A DNA stretch of 64,000 nt from assembly GCF_037482165.1 (NCBI RefSeq), contig NZ_CP148048.1:806001-870000 (forward strand). Reading direction: 5' to 3'. This document shows, piece by piece, positions 27,850 through 39,538 of the stretch (position 1 is the stretch's first letter; every line of letters starts with the position of its first letter). The notes under the pieces were generated by a model that was not told the DNA's origin, did not search any database, and worked only from the letters and a program-made list of their open reading frames with translations. Source of the DNA: Parvimonas micra (GTDB lineage Bacteria; Bacillota; Clostridia; Tissierellales; Peptoniphilaceae). The translations under genes were made by a program, and so were the position numbers.

Positions 27850-27877
27850 AAAAAGGTGTCAATACCTGACACCTTTT
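27850..27877 (-). terminator. Hairpin between grdB and grdC, possible partial terminator
   Basis: GGTGTC and GACACC pair around a seven-base loop, extended by A/T pairs, with five T after the stem on the minus strand. It sits 12 bases past the grdB stop, inside what should be one operon. It could lower grdCD expression relative to grdEAB, or mark a separate grdCD unit. Confidence 0.7.
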
Positions 27878-27889
27878 TTTACTTAAAAA

Positions 27890-29206
27890 TTATTCAAATA
27901 TTGTTTGTCCTTCAACTTCAGTTGATAAAGCTTTTAATGCTTTTTTAACAATACCCATTCTTAATGCATATTCTTCTTCATGGCTCAATTTAGGATTACC
28001 TAATGGATGAGGAATTGCTATAGCAGGAACAATTCTGTTAGCTCCTACTGTTAATGAAATTGGAGTTACAGTACATACATGTACTACTGGAATTCCAGCT
28101 CTCTCAATTTCTTTTACCATCGTTGCACCGCAACGTGTACAAGTACCTCAGGTAGATGTTAATATAACTGCATCTACTCCATCAGCAACCAATTCTTTGC
28201 TGTATTTTTCTGCAAATGCTTTTGCAGAAGCTACAGCTGTACCATTTCCTACTGTAGTATAGAAATATCTATGAAGACTTCCAATTTCACCCTTCTTTTC
28301 AAGTTCTCTTAAAACATCAACAGGTAAAACTCTATCTGCATCTTGGTTCGCATAAACTGGGTCATAACCACCATGTGCTGTTTCCCATTCGCCTTCTTTA
28401 AGATCCATTACACCTTCAATATCATATTTACCATATTTTGAAGCTGATGAAGATTCAATATGATCAGGGTTTCCATGAGGAACAATACCACCTGATGTTA
28501 CCAAAGCAATCTTAGCTTTTGTAATATCTTTAACAGCTGGATTTGGATCTACTCTGTCAAAGTGTGGCATTGGAAATTCTGTTTCAAATTCCTCACCTTT
28601 TAACTTTTTAATCATCATATTTACAGCTCTCTTACCACCGAAATCTTCTCTAAATATGTTCTTTCTAACTCCTCTTTCAATGTAACCTTCTTCAGCTGGA
28701 GAACCAATTTCTTCTCCTTTAACAAGTTTCATTGCAAGTGGAACCATTTTGCTTACAGCATCTTTCATACCTGCAGCACTATTTTTAGTTGAAACTATAT
28801 ATATGCTCTTTTTGAACATATCTGCACCTGGGTTTTCAATATACATACCAGTTAAAGCCGGAATACCCAATTCATTTTGAACAGCTTCAGTAATTGTACC
28901 AGCAGCAACTCCATAACGACCAGCATTAAATGCAGGACCTGCTATGAATAAATCTGGATTGTACTTTTTAACCATTTCTAAAACTTCTGCTTTAGCTTGG
29001 TCCATATTTTCACCAAAATAGCTGTCTCCGCAAATAACTGTAGCAACTATTTCAGCTTCACCCTTAAAACCGGCATTTAATGCTAAACCAGGTCCAATTT
29101 TTTCTTCTCTGACTTCTGGTTTATAATCTGCCTTTTCTTCTCCACCTATACCAGCAAAGAATTGGTTTATATAGTGAACTACTCTTAATTTTTCCACACT
29201 AATCAC
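27890..29206 (-). CDS. grdB: Glycine reductase selenoprotein B, GrdB (contains selenocysteine)
   Basis: Substrate-specific subunit of glycine reductase; its selenol takes part in forming the Schiff-base-activated glycine adduct. The frame is open from the ATG at 29206 to the TAA at 27890 except for one in-frame TGA at 28150-28148, giving residue 353 in TSTUGTCTRCG, where GrdB proteins carry Sec. The full product is 438 residues. A perfect hairpin lies at the right distance downstream of the UGA. An ordinary gene caller would split this into a 352-residue protein and a 76-residue one. It follows grdA by 44 bases. Confidence 0.97.
28121..28150 (-). other. Selenocysteine UGA codon and SECIS-type hairpin in grdB
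   Basis: The UGA is at 28150-28148. Twelve bases downstream, CGTTGC and GCAACG form a six-base perfect stem with a GGT loop (28135-28121), placing the loop about 20 bases past the UGA. That matches the position of bacterial SECIS elements bound by SelB. The stem is inside the coding sequence. Confidence 0.85.
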
Positions 29207-29250
29207 CTCTCTATCATATATTTATATATGATTTTTTTCTTAATTACAAA

Positions 29251-29715
29251 TTATAATGAATTTCTAATTTCACTTACAGCTTCAATGATAGCATCACAGT
29301 CAAGAACCATTTCCATCATACCAATTTGGTCATCATAAACTGATTCATCAACTTCTGCTTTAAATTCAGGTTCAACTGCGTGATATACTTTAAGTCCTAA
29401 CTGAACTCCTGCTAATGGACCTGCAAAAGTAGGGTCTCCTGTAGTTACAGTTTCAGCTGCTAATGCTGCTGATTCTGCTTCAGATGCTCCTAAAAGAACT
29501 AAACAATTTTCTGCTCCGTATTTTTCTGCTAATTCTTTTACCCTTCTTTGATTTTCTAAGTCCATTGCTCCTGCTGCAGTTCAGACAAAACATTCAGTTG
29601 CTGAAAATACTATTTCTGCAGGAGTTGTAGCGACACATTCTTCCATAGCTGGTCCTGGTATACCATCTCTATCACCGATTATGATTACTTTTGTATTTTC
29701 TGTAAAAAGTGCCAT
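29251..29715 (-). CDS. grdA: Glycine reductase selenoprotein A, GrdA (contains selenocysteine)
   Basis: Small carrier protein that accepts the carboxymethyl group on its selenocysteine and hands it to protein C. The frame is open from the ATG at 29715 to the TAA at 29251 except for TGA at 29583-29581, giving Sec45 in ECFVUTAAGAMD, the known GrdA active site (CxxU). The full length is 154 residues. Ordinary gene finding would start at the internal ATG (29565) and lose the catalytic part. The true start follows a GGATG-type site. It lies between grdE and grdB. Confidence 0.97.
29581..29583 (-). other. Selenocysteine UGA codon in grdA
   Basis: In-frame TGA on the minus strand between codons for CFV and TAAG. 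The surrounding residues match the conserved GrdA redox centre on both sides, so this is recoding rather than a nonsense mutation. Confidence 0.95.
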
Positions 29716-29788
29716 ATCGCTAACACATCCTTTCTATATATTTTATTTTCGTTTAATTTTATATAATATTCCGTGTATTTAATAAATT

Positions 29789-31075
29789 TTAATAGCCAGT
29801 AGCTGATAATCTATTAAATCCTAATTCATTTGTTGCACCTGTAATTGCTTGTAATTCAACCATAATTGAACCATCTTCTCTTAATGATCCATCGAATCCA
29901 CCTGCAATAATGTCAACATAATCTAAAGTTCCAATAACTTTGTCCATCTTAGGTAATACAATAGTTTCGTTAGCATTACCACCAGTTACTACCGCATTTG
30001 CAGCAACATCAGCATCAGCTAAAGATTGACTTGCACCGTCTCTACCAGCATATTCATCAGTAATGATAACTGTTTTAACGCCTTTACCTTCGATTTTTTT
30101 ACAGTTCATAATTAAATCTGTATCTGGGTTACCAAATCCTTCTTGTGATACGATAGCTCCATCAAGATTTAAAAATTCACACAATTTAGCAGTCCAGTTT
30201 GATGATCTTTCTTTATCTGCTAAATATACATTTTCGTTAGTGATAATAACACCAACAAAGTTGATTTCTTTTCCATGCTTTTCATACATTGCTCTAACAA
30301 CTGGGTTGTTTAAGTGATGATAAGTTGTATTCTTATCACAAGCAGATACACAGTTACCACTTAATATAGCTCCATCCATCAATTCTGTTGGATATAATAG
30401 TGTTGGAACTATTTGTTTTGCATCTACACCGTAAACATATGTATCATGTAATAATCCTTGAGATTGTAACATTTGAACATAAGCAACTTTTGGTAAATGT
30501 TTTAATTCTTCAGCTTGTTCGAATAATGGCTTAGTTTCGAATACTTCTACTTCATCAGGTTCAACTTCTTTACCAGCTAATCCTAAATAAGTAGCAGCTT
30601 TTAATCCTGCCATTCTAACAGCTTTTTCGTAAGCATGAGCTTCAACACCTTCAGCTGGTTCCACAATTAAAACTATATTATTAGTTTTAGAGAATGGTGT
30701 ATATTCAGCTCCAGGTCCTTGCATATCAACAATACCTTCTTGGAAGCCTACTATTTTACCAACTGTCATTACTGCGGCTCCTTTAAGAACATGAGTTCTT
30801 CCTGAACCAACTACATCAACTTTTGAAATCATTCCAGGGAATACTCCGCCTGCTCCGTTAACCTTTACTCTTGGTTCTACAACATCCTTAATTGGAGTAA
30901 TTCTTACACTTTCACCTGGTTTTGCAAGATCTACGTCTACTGATTTTAAGTGTTCATCATCCATTAAATGAGCTATTAATTCTTCCTTATTAATGTATAA
31001 AACACCTTTGTCAACTTTTGTTTCTGAACAAAATTTAACATCGTTAATTAAGATTTTTCCTAATTCTAGACGCAT
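29789..31075 (-). CDS. grdE: Glycine reductase protein B proprotein GrdE
   Basis: Precursor cleaved to two chains; the new N-terminal Cys of the larger-numbered chain becomes a pyruvoyl group that binds glycine as a Schiff base. The 428-residue protein has the cleavage motif SGNCVSACDKNT with the Cys at residue 242, the position known from characterised GrdE proteins. AAGGAGG precedes the ATG. It is the second gene of the operon, after trxB. Confidence 0.96.
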   Translation of the reverse strand: MRLELGKILINDVKFCSETKVDKGVLYINKEELIAHLMDDEHLKSVDVDLAKPGESVRITPIKDVVEPRVKVNGAGGVFPGMISKVDVVGSGRTHVLKGAAVMTVGKIVGFQEGIVDMQGPGAEYTPFSKTNNIVLIVEPAEGVEAHAYEKAVRMAGLKAATYLGLAGKEVEPDEVEVFETKPLFEQAEELKHLPKVAYVQMLQSQGLLHDTYVYGVDAKQIVPTLLYPTELMDGAILSGNCVSACDKNTTYHHLNNPVVRAMYEKHGKEINFVGVIITNENVYLADKERSSNWTAKLCEFLNLDGAIVSQEGFGNPDTDLIMNCKKIEGKGVKTVIITDEYAGRDGASQSLADADVAANAVVTGGNANETIVLPKMDKVIGTLDYVDIIAGGFDGSLREDGSIMVELQAITGATNELGFNRLSATGY

Positions 31076-31127
31076 ATACTCACCTCCTTAAAATTTATAT
31101 ATTTAATCCTTTCGGAATTAAATTCAT

Positions 31128-32057
31128 TTATTCAAAACTTTCGACATATTTTCTAGCATTTATTGCGGCTATTGCACCATCATTAACAGCAGTAACCACT
31201 TGTCTAAGTTCTTTTACTCTAACATCTCCAGCAACAAAAACACCTTCAACATTAGTTCTCATAGTTTCATCTGAGACTATATAATTTCTATCAGTTTCAA
31301 TCTTTCCTTCAAATAATGAACTTTCAGGTATATAACCTACGAAAATAAAAACGCCAAAAATCATATCGCCTTCTCTTGGAACTATCTTAGTTTTTTCTCC
31401 AGTTTTATTATTTACTATATTCATAGCTCCTAACAAACTAGCGCCTTCAAAACTTTCTACCTCAACGTTCCACATAATCTTCAGTTTTTCACATTTTAAA
31501 GCTTTTTCTTCTATTGATTTAGCCACTGATAATTTATCTTTTCTTACTAGTAATGTAACATTTCGTCCAAATTTTGTAAGATACATCGCTTCTTCAACTG
31601 CAGCTTCTCCTGAGCCAACAACATAAATATCCAAATCTTGGAAAAAAGGTGCATCACAAGTTGCACAATATGCTATTCCTTTACCAGTAAATTCTTTTTC
31701 ACCCGGAACATTAAGTAATCTTGGATTTGATCCAGTTGCAATTATCACAGACTTTCCTTCATAAGTAGCATTTTCTCCTTGAACTACCTTTGTGTTCTCA
31801 GAAAAATCAACATTAATCACTGTATCTGTTACAAATTCTGCTCCAAACGATTTGGCTTGTTTAACCATTCTTTCAATTAATTCAGGACCTGTTGGGACAT
31901 CTTCTGCCCCTGGATAATTTGCTATTTCGTCAGTCTTAGCTATTAATCCACCTGGTGTTCCCTTTTCAATAATTATTGTTTTCATACTAGCTCTTGCAGC
32001 ATAAATTCCTGCACTTATTCCCGCAGGACCAGCTCCAATTATAATACAATCATACAT
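31128..32057 (-). CDS. trxB: Thioredoxin reductase
   Basis: NADPH-dependent flavoenzyme that supplies electrons for glycine reductase through thioredoxin. The 309-residue protein has the FAD-binding GAGPAGISAGIYAAR near the N-terminus, the redox-active CATC (in AYCATCDAP) near residue 135, the second nucleotide motif VVGSGEAA, and the C-terminal GVFVAGDV motif. It heads the grd operon, 52 bases before grdE. A trxA gene, common in such operons, is absent here. Confidence 0.95.
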   Translation of the reverse strand: MYDCIIIGAGPAGISAGIYAARASMKTIIIEKGTPGGLIAKTDEIANYPGAEDVPTGPELIERMVKQAKSFGAEFVTDTVINVDFSENTKVVQGENATYEGKSVIIATGSNPRLLNVPGEKEFTGKGIAYCATCDAPFFQDLDIYVVGSGEAAVEEAMYLTKFGRNVTLLVRKDKLSVAKSIEEKALKCEKLKIMWNVEVESFEGASLLGAMNIVNNKTGEKTKIVPREGDMIFGVFIFVGYIPESSLFEGKIETDRNYIVSDETMRTNVEGVFVAGDVRVKELRQVVTAVNDGAIAAINARKYVESFE

Positions 32058-32070
32058 AATTTACCTCCAA

Positions 32071-32097
32071 TTACAGTATCAAAATAATAAACTGTAA
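32071..32097 (-). promoter_or_regulatory. Leader hairpin before trxB
   Basis: TTACAGT and ACTGTAA form a seven-base stem with a 13-base loop in the 5' untranslated part of the grd transcript, ending just ahead of the trxB ribosome-binding site. It could affect mRNA stability or translation, or be an operator at DNA level. Confidence 0.45.
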
Positions 32098-32117
32098 TGA
32101 AAACACATTCGTTTATT

Positions 32118-32146
32118 ATTATATATTAAGTTTACCCAATTGTAAA
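32118..32146 (-). promoter_or_regulatory. Promoter of the trxB-grd operon
   Basis: On the minus strand TTTACA, 17 bases, TATAAT, with a predicted leader of about 50 bases. I found no glycine riboswitch in the leader. Confidence 0.82.
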
Positions 32147-32218
32147 GCATTTTTTGATAAAATCATAATAAAACTTTTTTATAACTTTAAGTATTTGTAT
32201 ATAAAATTCACAATCTTT

Positions 32219-33823
32219 TTAAAGTTCCTTTCCTAATGTGTAATTTGCAATATTCACACTATGGTCTGCAATTCTTTCAAAATTTGATAATATGTCAAGA
32301 AATTTAACTCCAGCATTTGTATCGCAAATGCCTTTATTAATTCTATCCATATGGTTTCTTCTATAACTTTCTTCTAATATGTCTACTTCTTCCTCAATAT
32401 TAATACAATTTTTTGCTAACTCAAGATTATTATCTTTATATGCATTGGTTGTATCAACAACAATTTTCATAACATCTGAAGATATTTTTTCATATTCATC
32501 AAAAGCTGTTTTACTAAATACAGAATTTTCATCTTTAATTTCTTGAATCAATTCTATTATATTTTCGCAATGATCTCCAATTCTCTCATAATCATTTATA
32601 GCGTACATCATAACAAATACTTTATGTTTTTCTTCATCAGATAAATTTTTATCAGCTAAGGGAACTAAATAGTCAATAATTTCCTTTTCTAATCCATTAA
32701 TCATTTTTTCTCTATTAAAAACAAATTCTATATTCTTGCCACTTTTAGTCTTAAATGCCTCAATTGTCTTTTCAAGAGATTCAATGACAATTTCTCCCAT
32801 TCTAGCAACCTCTTTTTGAGCTTGAATAATTGCAATACTTGGTGTTTCAAAAAATCTTTTATCCAAATTTTCAGAATAATGTTCTTCTACGACATCATCT
32901 CCTTTTATTACTAATTGTGATATTTTAACTAAAAGACTAGAAAATGGCAATTGAATTAAAACATTTATTATATTAAAAAATGTATGAGCATTAGCAATTT
33001 GCCTTTGAACATTTCCTGGAGAAATATATTCAACTAAATATTGAACTGGAATTCTTAGAACAGTCATAAATATTATAGTTCCTATTAAATTGAATAGAAA
33101 ATGAATAAAAGCAGCTCTCTTTGCATTTTTACTTGCTCCTATTCCAGCAATCATAGCGGTTGTTGTTGTCCCAATGTTATCACCAAAAAGAACTCCAAAA
33201 GCCTGGTTTATATTAATAGCTCCTTGCATTCCCAATGCTTCCAACAATCCTATTGAGGCAGATGATGATTGAAGTACAGTAGTTAATAAGAATCCGGCTA
33301 AAACTCCAATAAATGGGTTATTTAATTTTACAAGTATATTCTTAAACCATTCTTCTTTTGCAAGAGGTTCTAATCCACTACTCATAATAGACATACCTAA
33401 AAATAATATTCCAAAACCAATTAATATTTCAGATATATCTTTTTTTCTATCGTTCTTTGCTCTCATCCACATAAAAACACCTATAGCGATAACTAATGGT
33501 GCATATTTTGAAATATCAAAAGCAATAATTTGTGCAGTTATAGTAGTCCCAACATTTGCACCTATTATTATTCCAACAGATTGAGCTAAAGTCATAAATC
33601 CAGCGTTTACAAAACCTATAGCCATTATAGTAGTAGCAGAACTAGATTGAATAATCATTGTAACAAAAATACCAACCAATACTGCATATATTTTATTTTT
33701 TGTTATTGCAGCGATTATTCCTTTTAATCTTTCACCACAAGACTTTTGTAGTCCTGCACCCATTAAATTCATTCCATATAAAAATAAACCTAAACCGCCT
33801 AAGACAGAAATGAAAATAGACAT
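32219..33823 (-). CDS. Na/Pi cotransporter II-family protein with C-terminal PhoU domain
   Basis: Probable sodium-dependent phosphate transporter (NptA/YjbB type). The 534-residue protein has two inverted Na/Pi repeats, each with the QSSSA signature (QSSSATT near residue 57 and QSSSASIG near 185), about eight membrane spans, then a cytoplasmic PhoU-like helical domain from about 330. The ATG giving MSIFISVLGG follows GGAGG; the ORF extends ten codons more. It is a single gene between the grd and glycolysis operons. Confidence 0.92.
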   Translation of the reverse strand: MSIFISVLGGLGLFLYGMNLMGAGLQKSCGERLKGIIAAITKNKIYAVLVGIFVTMIIQSSSATTIMAIGFVNAGFMTLAQSVGIIIGANVGTTITAQIIAFDISKYAPLVIAIGVFMWMRAKNDRKKDISEILIGFGILFLGMSIMSSGLEPLAKEEWFKNILVKLNNPFIGVLAGFLLTTVLQSSSASIGLLEALGMQGAININQAFGVLFGDNIGTTTTAMIAGIGASKNAKRAAFIHFLFNLIGTIIFMTVLRIPVQYLVEYISPGNVQRQIANAHTFFNIINVLIQLPFSSLLVKISQLVIKGDDVVEEHYSENLDKRFFETPSIAIIQAQKEVARMGEIVIESLEKTIEAFKTKSGKNIEFVFNREKMINGLEKEIIDYLVPLADKNLSDEEKHKVFVMMYAINDYERIGDHCENIIELIQEIKDENSVFSKTAFDEYEKISSDVMKIVVDTTNAYKDNNLELAKNCINIEEEVDILEESYRRNHMDRINKGICDTNAGVKFLDILSNFERIADHSVNIANYTLGKEL

Positions 33824-33995
33824 ATTTCCTCCAAAAATTATAAAAAAAATCAAAATATTAGCTCATATATTATATATAAACTTATCAATAATAGTATACC
33901 ATAAAATGAAATAAAAATAATATTTATTTCAAACAATTCAATAAATTAATCTTAAAATTTATATAAATAATGAGCTAATCAAAAATTATTATACT

Positions 33996-36039
<2,044 letters not shown>

Positions 36040-36050
36040 ACTACCTCCAA

Positions 36051-37247
36051 TTATTTATTATCTATTGAGTCAATTCCTGGTAAAATCTTACCTTCTAAGA
36101 ATTCTAAAGATGCGCCTCCACCTGTTGAAATATGTGTTATTTTATCTTTATAACCTGATTTTTCAGCAGCAGATGCACTATCTCCTCCACCAATAATACT
36201 AATCGCTTCACTTTCTGCAATAGACTTTGCAATTTCAAATGTACCCTTTGCAAAATTTGACATTTCAAAAACTCCCATTGGACCATTCCAAACAACAGTT
36301 TTTGCATTATTAATTTCATCTGAAAATAGTTTAACCGTCTTTTCTCCAATATCTAATCCCATATAATCATCTTCTATTGAATCTATATTAACTGTTTTAA
36401 ATTCAGAATCATTAGAAAATTCTTTACAAACAACGACATCTATAGGTAATAATATCTTAACATTTTTACTTTTTGCTTTTTCAATCAACTCTTTTGCTAA
36501 ATCGATTTTATCTTCTTCCAATAAACTTTTACCTACTGAATAACCTAAAGATTTTAAGAATGTAAATGCCATTCCTCCTCCGATTATTATACTGTCTACT
36601 TTTTCAATCAAATTTTCAATAACAGTAATTTTATCAGATACTTTTGCTCCTCCTAAAATTGCTACAAAAGGTCTTTCAGGATTAGAAAGTGCTTTTCCCA
36701 TTATAGAAATTTCCTTTTCTACTAAAAATCCCACAGCTGATGGTAAAAACTTACAAAGTCCAACATTTGAACAATGCGCCCTGTGGCTTGTACCAAAAGC
36801 GTCATTTATATATAATTCACCTAGTTCAGCCAATTCTTTTGAAAAATCATCGATATTTTTTGTTTCTTCATTTCTAAATCTTGTATTTTCAAGCAAAGCA
36901 ATTTCTCCATCTTTTAATTTTAAAACTTCATTTTTTACATTATCATCCACTACTAAATTACTTTGTAAAAATTTAACATCTTTATTTAAAAGTTTAGATA
37001 ATTCTTTAGCTACTGGTGCTAATGAAAATTCTTTCTTAGCTTCTCCCTTTGGTCTACCTAGATGAGATAATAAAATTATTTTTGCATTATTTTCAATTAA
37101 ATATTTGATTGTAGGTAATGCTGCTACTATTCTAGCATTATCAGTAATTTTACCTTCTTCTGTTTTTGACATTGGAACGTTAAAATCAACTCTTACAATA
37201 ACTCTTTTTGAGGTCACTTCTAAATCAGTAATAACTTTTTTATTCAT
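36051..37247 (-). CDS. pgk: Phosphoglycerate kinase
   Basis: Makes ATP from 1,3-bisphosphoglycerate. The 398-residue protein has RVDFNVPM, the [10 protein letters not shown] segment, the ATP-domain [22 protein letters not shown] and the C-terminal GGGDSASA and [11 protein letters not shown] motifs. Two strong hairpins lie in the 94-base gap between gap and this gene. Confidence 0.97.
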   Translation of the reverse strand: MNKKVITDLEVTSKRVIVRVDFNVPMSKTEEGKITDNARIVAALPTIKYLIENNAKIILLSHLGRPKGEAKKEFSLAPVAKELSKLLNKDVKFLQSNLVVDDNVKNEVLKLKDGEIALLENTRFRNEETKNIDDFSKELAELGELYINDAFGTSHRAHCSNVGLCKFLPSAVGFLVEKEISIMGKALSNPERPFVAILGGAKVSDKITVIENLIEKVDSIIIGGGMAFTFLKSLGYSVGKSLLEEDKIDLAKELIEKAKSKNVKILLPIDVVVCKEFSNDSEFKTVNIDSIEDDYMGLDIGEKTVKLFSDEINNAKTVVWNGPMGVFEMSNFAKGTFEIAKSIAESEAISIIGGGDSASAAEKSGYKDKITHISTGGGASLEFLEGKILPGIDSIDNK

Positions 37248-37265
37248 AATTACTCCTTACTATAC

Positions 37266-37335
37266 AATATGAGGTGAAAATCTCCACCTCATATTATTAT
37301 TAAATAATAAGATTCCAATTTTGGAAATTCTTATT
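37266..37335 (-). other. Two hairpins in the gap-pgk intergenic region
   Basis: The first from the pgk side is AATATGAGGTG with CACCTCATATT, a perfect 11-base stem. The second, nearer gap, pairs AATAAGATTCCAA with its complement apart from one bulge. Neither is followed by a T run, so they look like processing or stabilising elements inside the glycolytic transcript rather than terminators. Confidence 0.65.
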
Positions 37336-37341
37336 TATAGA

Positions 37342-38355
<1,014 letters not shown>

Positions 38356-38380
38356 TTAAAATTTTATAAAAAGCTTTCGC

Positions 38381-39397
38381 TTATAATATATTTAAAATCT
38401 TTTTAGCTGATTCTTTATCTGTAACTAAAGTCATGTCTTTTCTAATGTTACAAATAGAAATAATCGCCTTATACTTTTCTCCATAACCCGCAATTGCAAT
38501 TACTTCTTTAATCTTTAAATACTGATCCATATCTAATCCGATAGTATTCGAACTATACACAATGTTTCCACTAATATCAAAGTAATTTCCAAATGCCTCA
38601 CTAACTGCATTTTTTTCATTTAATATTTTTATTTCATCTTCAGTTAATGAACGTCTTTTTGCCATAGCATCAGATCGTCCAATACCAAAAACTAATACAT
38701 TTATCTTATTTAAATATTCAATTAGCGTTTTTACTTCTTCTAAATCCTTTAATCTATCAAATGTTAAATCATCTAAATAATCTGGTAAAAAAGTTCCGAA
38801 AAAATTTGCACTAAGTTTTTTTGATAAATTATTAGCCACAACATTTGACTGGTATTCCAAGCCGTTACCTAAACTTCCTCTAGCAGGTATAACAGCAATC
38901 TTATCATATGATTTTTTTACATTCATTATATCTACAAATGTTTTAACTGTTGTACCTCCTGATATTCCAATTACATCATTCTCAGAAATTGTATTTAAAA
39001 AATACTCCGCTGCAACCTTTGCAATTTGTTCCTTTCCCAAAGATTCATCACCAAACGAATCACTAACTATAACTCTTTTTATTCCTAATTTTAGCTTTAA
39101 CTTATCTGCAATATCTTGGTTTTCATTAAAATTATTAATCAAATCTCTAAGTTCTATTAACATAGACTCTCCAAGATCAGTTATAAAAGTTCCGGATTTA
39201 ATTACCTCAACAAACTTTTCTTCAGTAAAAAATTCTAATTCATTTCTTACTAGGCGCTCTCCAACACCTAAATATGACGAAATATTTCTTCTCCCAACAG
39301 GGGCATTCATGGAAATGTATTCTAGAATTTTATATCTAAAAACAAATTTTTTAATCAAATCTGGAACAAACTTTTTTAAATAATCTATATCATTCAT
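38381..39397 (-). CDS. cggR: Central glycolytic genes regulator CggR-like (SorC family)
   Basis: DNA-binding repressor of the glycolytic operon, expected to be released by fructose 1,6-bisphosphate. The 338-residue protein has an N-terminal winged helix (about 15-75, with GRRNISSYLGVGERLVRNEL) and a SorC-type sugar-binding domain with GISGGTTVKTF and VFGIGRSDAM. It is first in the operon, and direct repeats in its own leader are likely operators. The ATG lies a few bases after GGGACAAAA, so ribosome binding is weak and overlaps an operator repeat. Confidence 0.93.
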   Translation of the reverse strand: MNDIDYLKKFVPDLIKKFVFRYKILEYISMNAPVGRRNISSYLGVGERLVRNELEFFTEEKFVEVIKSGTFITDLGESMLIELRDLINNFNENQDIADKLKLKLGIKRVIVSDSFGDESLGKEQIAKVAAEYFLNTISENDVIGISGGTTVKTFVDIMNVKKSYDKIAVIPARGSLGNGLEYQSNVVANNLSKKLSANFFGTFLPDYLDDLTFDRLKDLEEVKTLIEYLNKINVLVFGIGRSDAMAKRRSLTEDEIKILNEKNAVSEAFGNYFDISGNIVYSSNTIGLDMDQYLKIKEVIAIAGYGEKYKAIISICNIRKDMTLVTDKESAKKILNIL

Positions 39398-39400
39398 TTT

Positions 39401-39425
39401 TGTCCCGTTATATACTATTTGTCCC
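39401..39425 (-). promoter_or_regulatory. Putative CggR operator: two GGGACAAA direct repeats
   Basis: On the minus strand RGGGACAAA occurs twice with a 19-base period (39425-39420 and 39406-39401), between the promoter and the cggR ATG. CggR of Bacillus subtilis binds tandem GGGAC-containing direct repeats of similar period downstream of its promoter, which supports the call. Confidence 0.72.
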
Positions 39426-39467
39426 TATGTTTATTTTTTCCCATAATTTTACAATCTTTATGTTATG

Positions 39468-39496
39468 ATTATACTATTATTTAATAAAAAATGCAA
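39468..39496 (-). promoter_or_regulatory. Promoter of the cggR-glycolysis operon
   Basis: On the minus strand TTGCAT, 17 bases, TATAAT, about 70 bases ahead of the cggR ATG. The operator repeats fall inside the transcribed leader. Confidence 0.75.
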
Positions 39497-39538
39497 CAAA
39501 AAAATAATAAAATTTTATAATTTTAAGTTGTAATTATA

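Noticed and set aside
28118-28150. grdB read as two genes or a pseudogene because of the TGA
   Set aside because: Residues on both sides match one GrdB protein, the codon is at the known Sec site and a hairpin follows.
29565-29583. grdA starting at the internal ATG (29565)
   Set aside because: This would remove the catalytic Sec and the conserved N-terminal 45 residues; the upstream frame is open and has a proper start.
32058-32218. Glycine riboswitch before the grd operon
   Set aside because: The leader is only about 50 bases and shows just one short hairpin; there is no room for the aptamers.
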